Positions 62,708-64,000 of a stretch of 64,000 nucleotides of DNA are shown in pieces. The notes beneath the pieces are model-generated. The model was not told the DNA's origin, did no database searches, and saw only the letters and a list, made by a program, of their open reading frames with translations. The stretch lies in the NCBI RefSeq assembly GCF_021442385.1, contig NZ_MUZA01000005.1:110700-174699 (forward strand), read 5' to 3'. Each line of letters begins with the position of its first letter. Position 1 is the stretch's first letter. Position numbers and translations under genes: made by a program. The DNA comes from Micromonospora sp. MH99 (GTDB taxonomy: Bacteria; Actinomycetota; Actinomycetes; Mycobacteriales; Micromonosporaceae).

Positions 62708-63088
62708 ATGACTGAGAACCCGCTGCTGATCGTGGACGGCGCCAACGTGGTGGGCTCCCGCCCGAACGGGTGGTGGCGGGACCGGGCCGGGGCCGCCGCC
62801 CGGCTGCGGGACTCCCTGGCCCCGGTGGCCGCCACGGGCCTGCCCGCCCGTCTGACCGCCCCGGTCGAGGTGGTGCTCGTGGTCGAGGGCGCCGCCCGGG
62901 ACGTGCCCGGCACCGACGACGTCCGCGTCGTCTCCGCCCCCGGCTCCGGCGACGACACGGTTGTCGAACTGGTCCAGGCGGCGCCGCAGCGCCGTCGGCT
63001 GGTGGTGACCGCCGACCGGGAGCTGCGCGAGCGGGTGACCGCCCTCGGCGCGGAGGTGTACGGGCCGCGCTGGCTCCGCGATAATTGA
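62708..63088 (+). CDS. NYN/PIN-like nuclease-fold protein
   Basis: The 126-residue protein begins MTENPLLIVDGANVVGSRPN, the VDGxNV motif of NYN (YacP-like) domains, with later acidic positions in SAPGSGDDTVVEL and VTADRELRERV. The fold suggests RNA cleavage. ATG 62708; divergent from clpC. Confidence 0.75.
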   Translation: MTENPLLIVDGANVVGSRPNGWWRDRAGAAARLRDSLAPVAATGLPARLTAPVEVVLVVEGAARDVPGTDDVRVVSAPGSGDDTVVELVQAAPQRRRLVVTADRELRERVTALGAEVYGPRWLRDN

Positions 63089-63098
63089 GAAGTTCTCA
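63086..63098. promoter_or_regulatory. Palindrome TGAGAAGTTCTCA
   Basis: A perfect 13-bp dyad (TGAGAA, G, TTCTCA) at the stop codon of the NYN gene and about 145 bp before the next gene. A second imperfect dyad, GAACACCGCC with GGCGGATGTTC, is at 63161-63183. Both may be operators for the small-gene pair downstream. Confidence 0.4.
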
Positions 63099-63240
63099 TA
63101 CTGGGACTCCCACAGAACGGACTCCCGGCACTTCAGGGGGGTTAACGGTCAGTCGGGCAGGAACACCGCCAGGGCGGATGTTCTCCCACCGACGCCAGTA
63201 AGCTCTAATGGAGATCTCCCCGCCCCCAGGAGGTTCCGCC

Positions 63241-63501
63241 GTGGCGAGCGTCGCCGAGCTGAAGGCTGCCATCGATGTCGCCCTCCAACAGATCGGCGAC
63301 GGGCAGACAGCCGTCCAGGCGGCCGGTGAGAAGCTCGCCGAGGCGCAGCAGACCCTTGCCGGCGCGCTGGAGGGCAGTGGGCACGAGACGGTCGAGGCGG
63401 CCCAGGCGTCGCTGACCCAGGCCAGCCAGGAGCTGGAGGAGTGCCTCGCCGCGACACTTGTCGCGGTCGAGCAGGCGCAGCTCTACGTCTCCACCCTGTA
63501 G
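63241..63501 (+). CDS. Small helical protein, 86 aa
   Basis: An all-helical Ala/Glu/Gln-rich protein (SVAELKAAIDVALQQIGDGQ; AEAQQTLAGALEGSG; LTQASQELEECLAATLVAVE), reminiscent of small Micromonosporaceae DUF6244-type or ESX-like helical hairpins, though no WXG motif is present. AGGAGG supports GTG 63241. It precedes a larger partner gene by 6 bp. Confidence 0.65.
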   Translation: MASVAELKAAIDVALQQIGDGQTAVQAAGEKLAEAQQTLAGALEGSGHETVEAAQASLTQASQELEECLAATLVAVEQAQLYVSTL

Positions 63502-63507
63502 GCCACC

Positions 63508-64000
63508 GTGTCCATCATCGAGGACATCGGCGGCCAGGTCCGCGCGGCCAGCGAGGAGTTCCCGGTGGGCCTGCTCGGGCAGGCGCTGGAGAAGTTCGGC
63601 CTGGCCGCGGAACGGCTGCGCTGGGTCCGACAGGAGTCGGCCAACCCGATGGGGGTGCCCGAGCTGTCCGCCGCGACTGAGCACGCCGAGAGCGCCAACT
63701 ATGCGCTGCGGGTGGCGCAGGAGCAGCTGTCGGCGTATCTGGCCGCGATCGGGCTGGCCGCCGACGGCGCCCCGGCGCCCCGCCCGCAGCAGCGCGACCC
63801 GCGCCACGACGCGCCCCCGCCGCACGGGCCGACCACTGTGGCGCCGGAGCAGGCCGAACAGGTGCGGATGCGTCGCTGGTGGTCGGTACGGGTGGCCGAG
63901 TTGACCGGCGGGCGCGACGGCGGCCCCGACGAGCCCGACGAACGGCTGCGCGACTCGCAGGAGCTGCTGCGCCGGGTCGTCGGCGGGGTGCGCGCCGGCG
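63508..64000 (+). CDS. Partner protein of the 86-aa helical gene, N-terminal part (partial)
   Basis: GTG 63508 opens a frame that runs off the window: VSIIEDIGGQVRAASEEFPV, then KFGLAAERLRWVRQESANPM, a helical region, a Pro/Gln/His-rich linker and WWSVRVAELTGGRDG. Only 164 residues are visible. The coupling to a small helical protein resembles actinobacterial secreted-protein or toxin loci, but the C-terminus, which would decide, lies outside. Confidence 0.6.
   Translation, partial: MSIIEDIGGQVRAASEEFPVGLLGQALEKFGLAAERLRWVRQESANPMGVPELSAATEHAESANYALRVAQEQLSAYLAAIGLAADGAPAPRPQQRDPRHDAPPPHGPTTVAPEQAEQVRMRRWWSVRVAELTGGRDGGPDEPDERLRDSQELLRRVVGGVRAG

Overview
The window comes from a very GC-rich actinomycete chromosome. 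mshC (mycothiol synthesis), F420-type LLM oxidoreductase, the SCO1664/DUF3090/MSMEG_4193 cluster, DUF5703, DUF3140 and abundant GTG starts all point to Actinomycetes. The palindromic intergenic repeats and the pSAM2-type integrated element suggest Micromonosporaceae, probably Micromonospora; that genus is an inference from style, not a match to a reference genome.

Layout. 0.1-15.4 kb is an accessory-looking chromosomal stretch of short, mostly single-gene units: GNAT and VOC enzymes, a LysR/SDR divergent pair, an ECF sigma factor with a membrane partner facing a secreted S8 protease across a perfect Crp/GlxR-type palindrome, a SUKH protein with a non-canonical start, a Nudix hydrolase, and two paralogous PCD-VOC fusions. 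15.48-29.34 kb is an actinomycete integrative and conjugative element (AICE). Its right part is the replication, transfer and integration module: HTH regulator, a conserved 106-aa protein, a split FtsK-type translocase, a run of small genes with stop/start overlaps, an SpdB-like DUF2637 membrane protein, a RepSA-type HUH initiator, Xis and a tyrosine integrase. Its left part is cargo: a lipoprotein, a membrane-anchored coiled-coil protein, a 57-aa hydrophobic-tail protein, a 1,024-bp inverted-repeat element carrying a TPR-like gene, and a cupin. The element is bounded by 36-bp direct repeats sharing an identical 16-bp core. In the right copy the core is the last codons and stop of metH, so the element sits in the 3' end of metH rather than in a tRNA gene.

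29.3-39.7 kb is housekeeping: metH, a PAC2 protein, a GntR regulator, a repeat-filled intergenic region, and the mshC-SCO1664-DUF3090-phosphomutase group. 39.7-47.9 kb is one leftward nitrogen operon, ureABC-EFGD followed by a urea channel and an ammonium transporter with a PII-like C-terminal domain. Together they import urea, split it to ammonia and CO2, and move ammonium. 48-55.3 kb holds a sugar porter, uppP with an LLM oxidoreductase, an aldo/keto reductase, DUF5703 and an M20 peptidase. 55.4-64 kb holds a hemerythrin-like protein, a LysR regulator, a TetR/FAD-monooxygenase divergent pair sharing a large operator, a clpC-type operon with two downstream genes, and a pair of small helical-protein genes running off the right edge.

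The best candidates for something undescribed are the metH-integrated AICE and its cargo, including the nested transposase-less element and the isolated 57-aa mini-cistron, and the Amt-PII fusion closing the urease operon.
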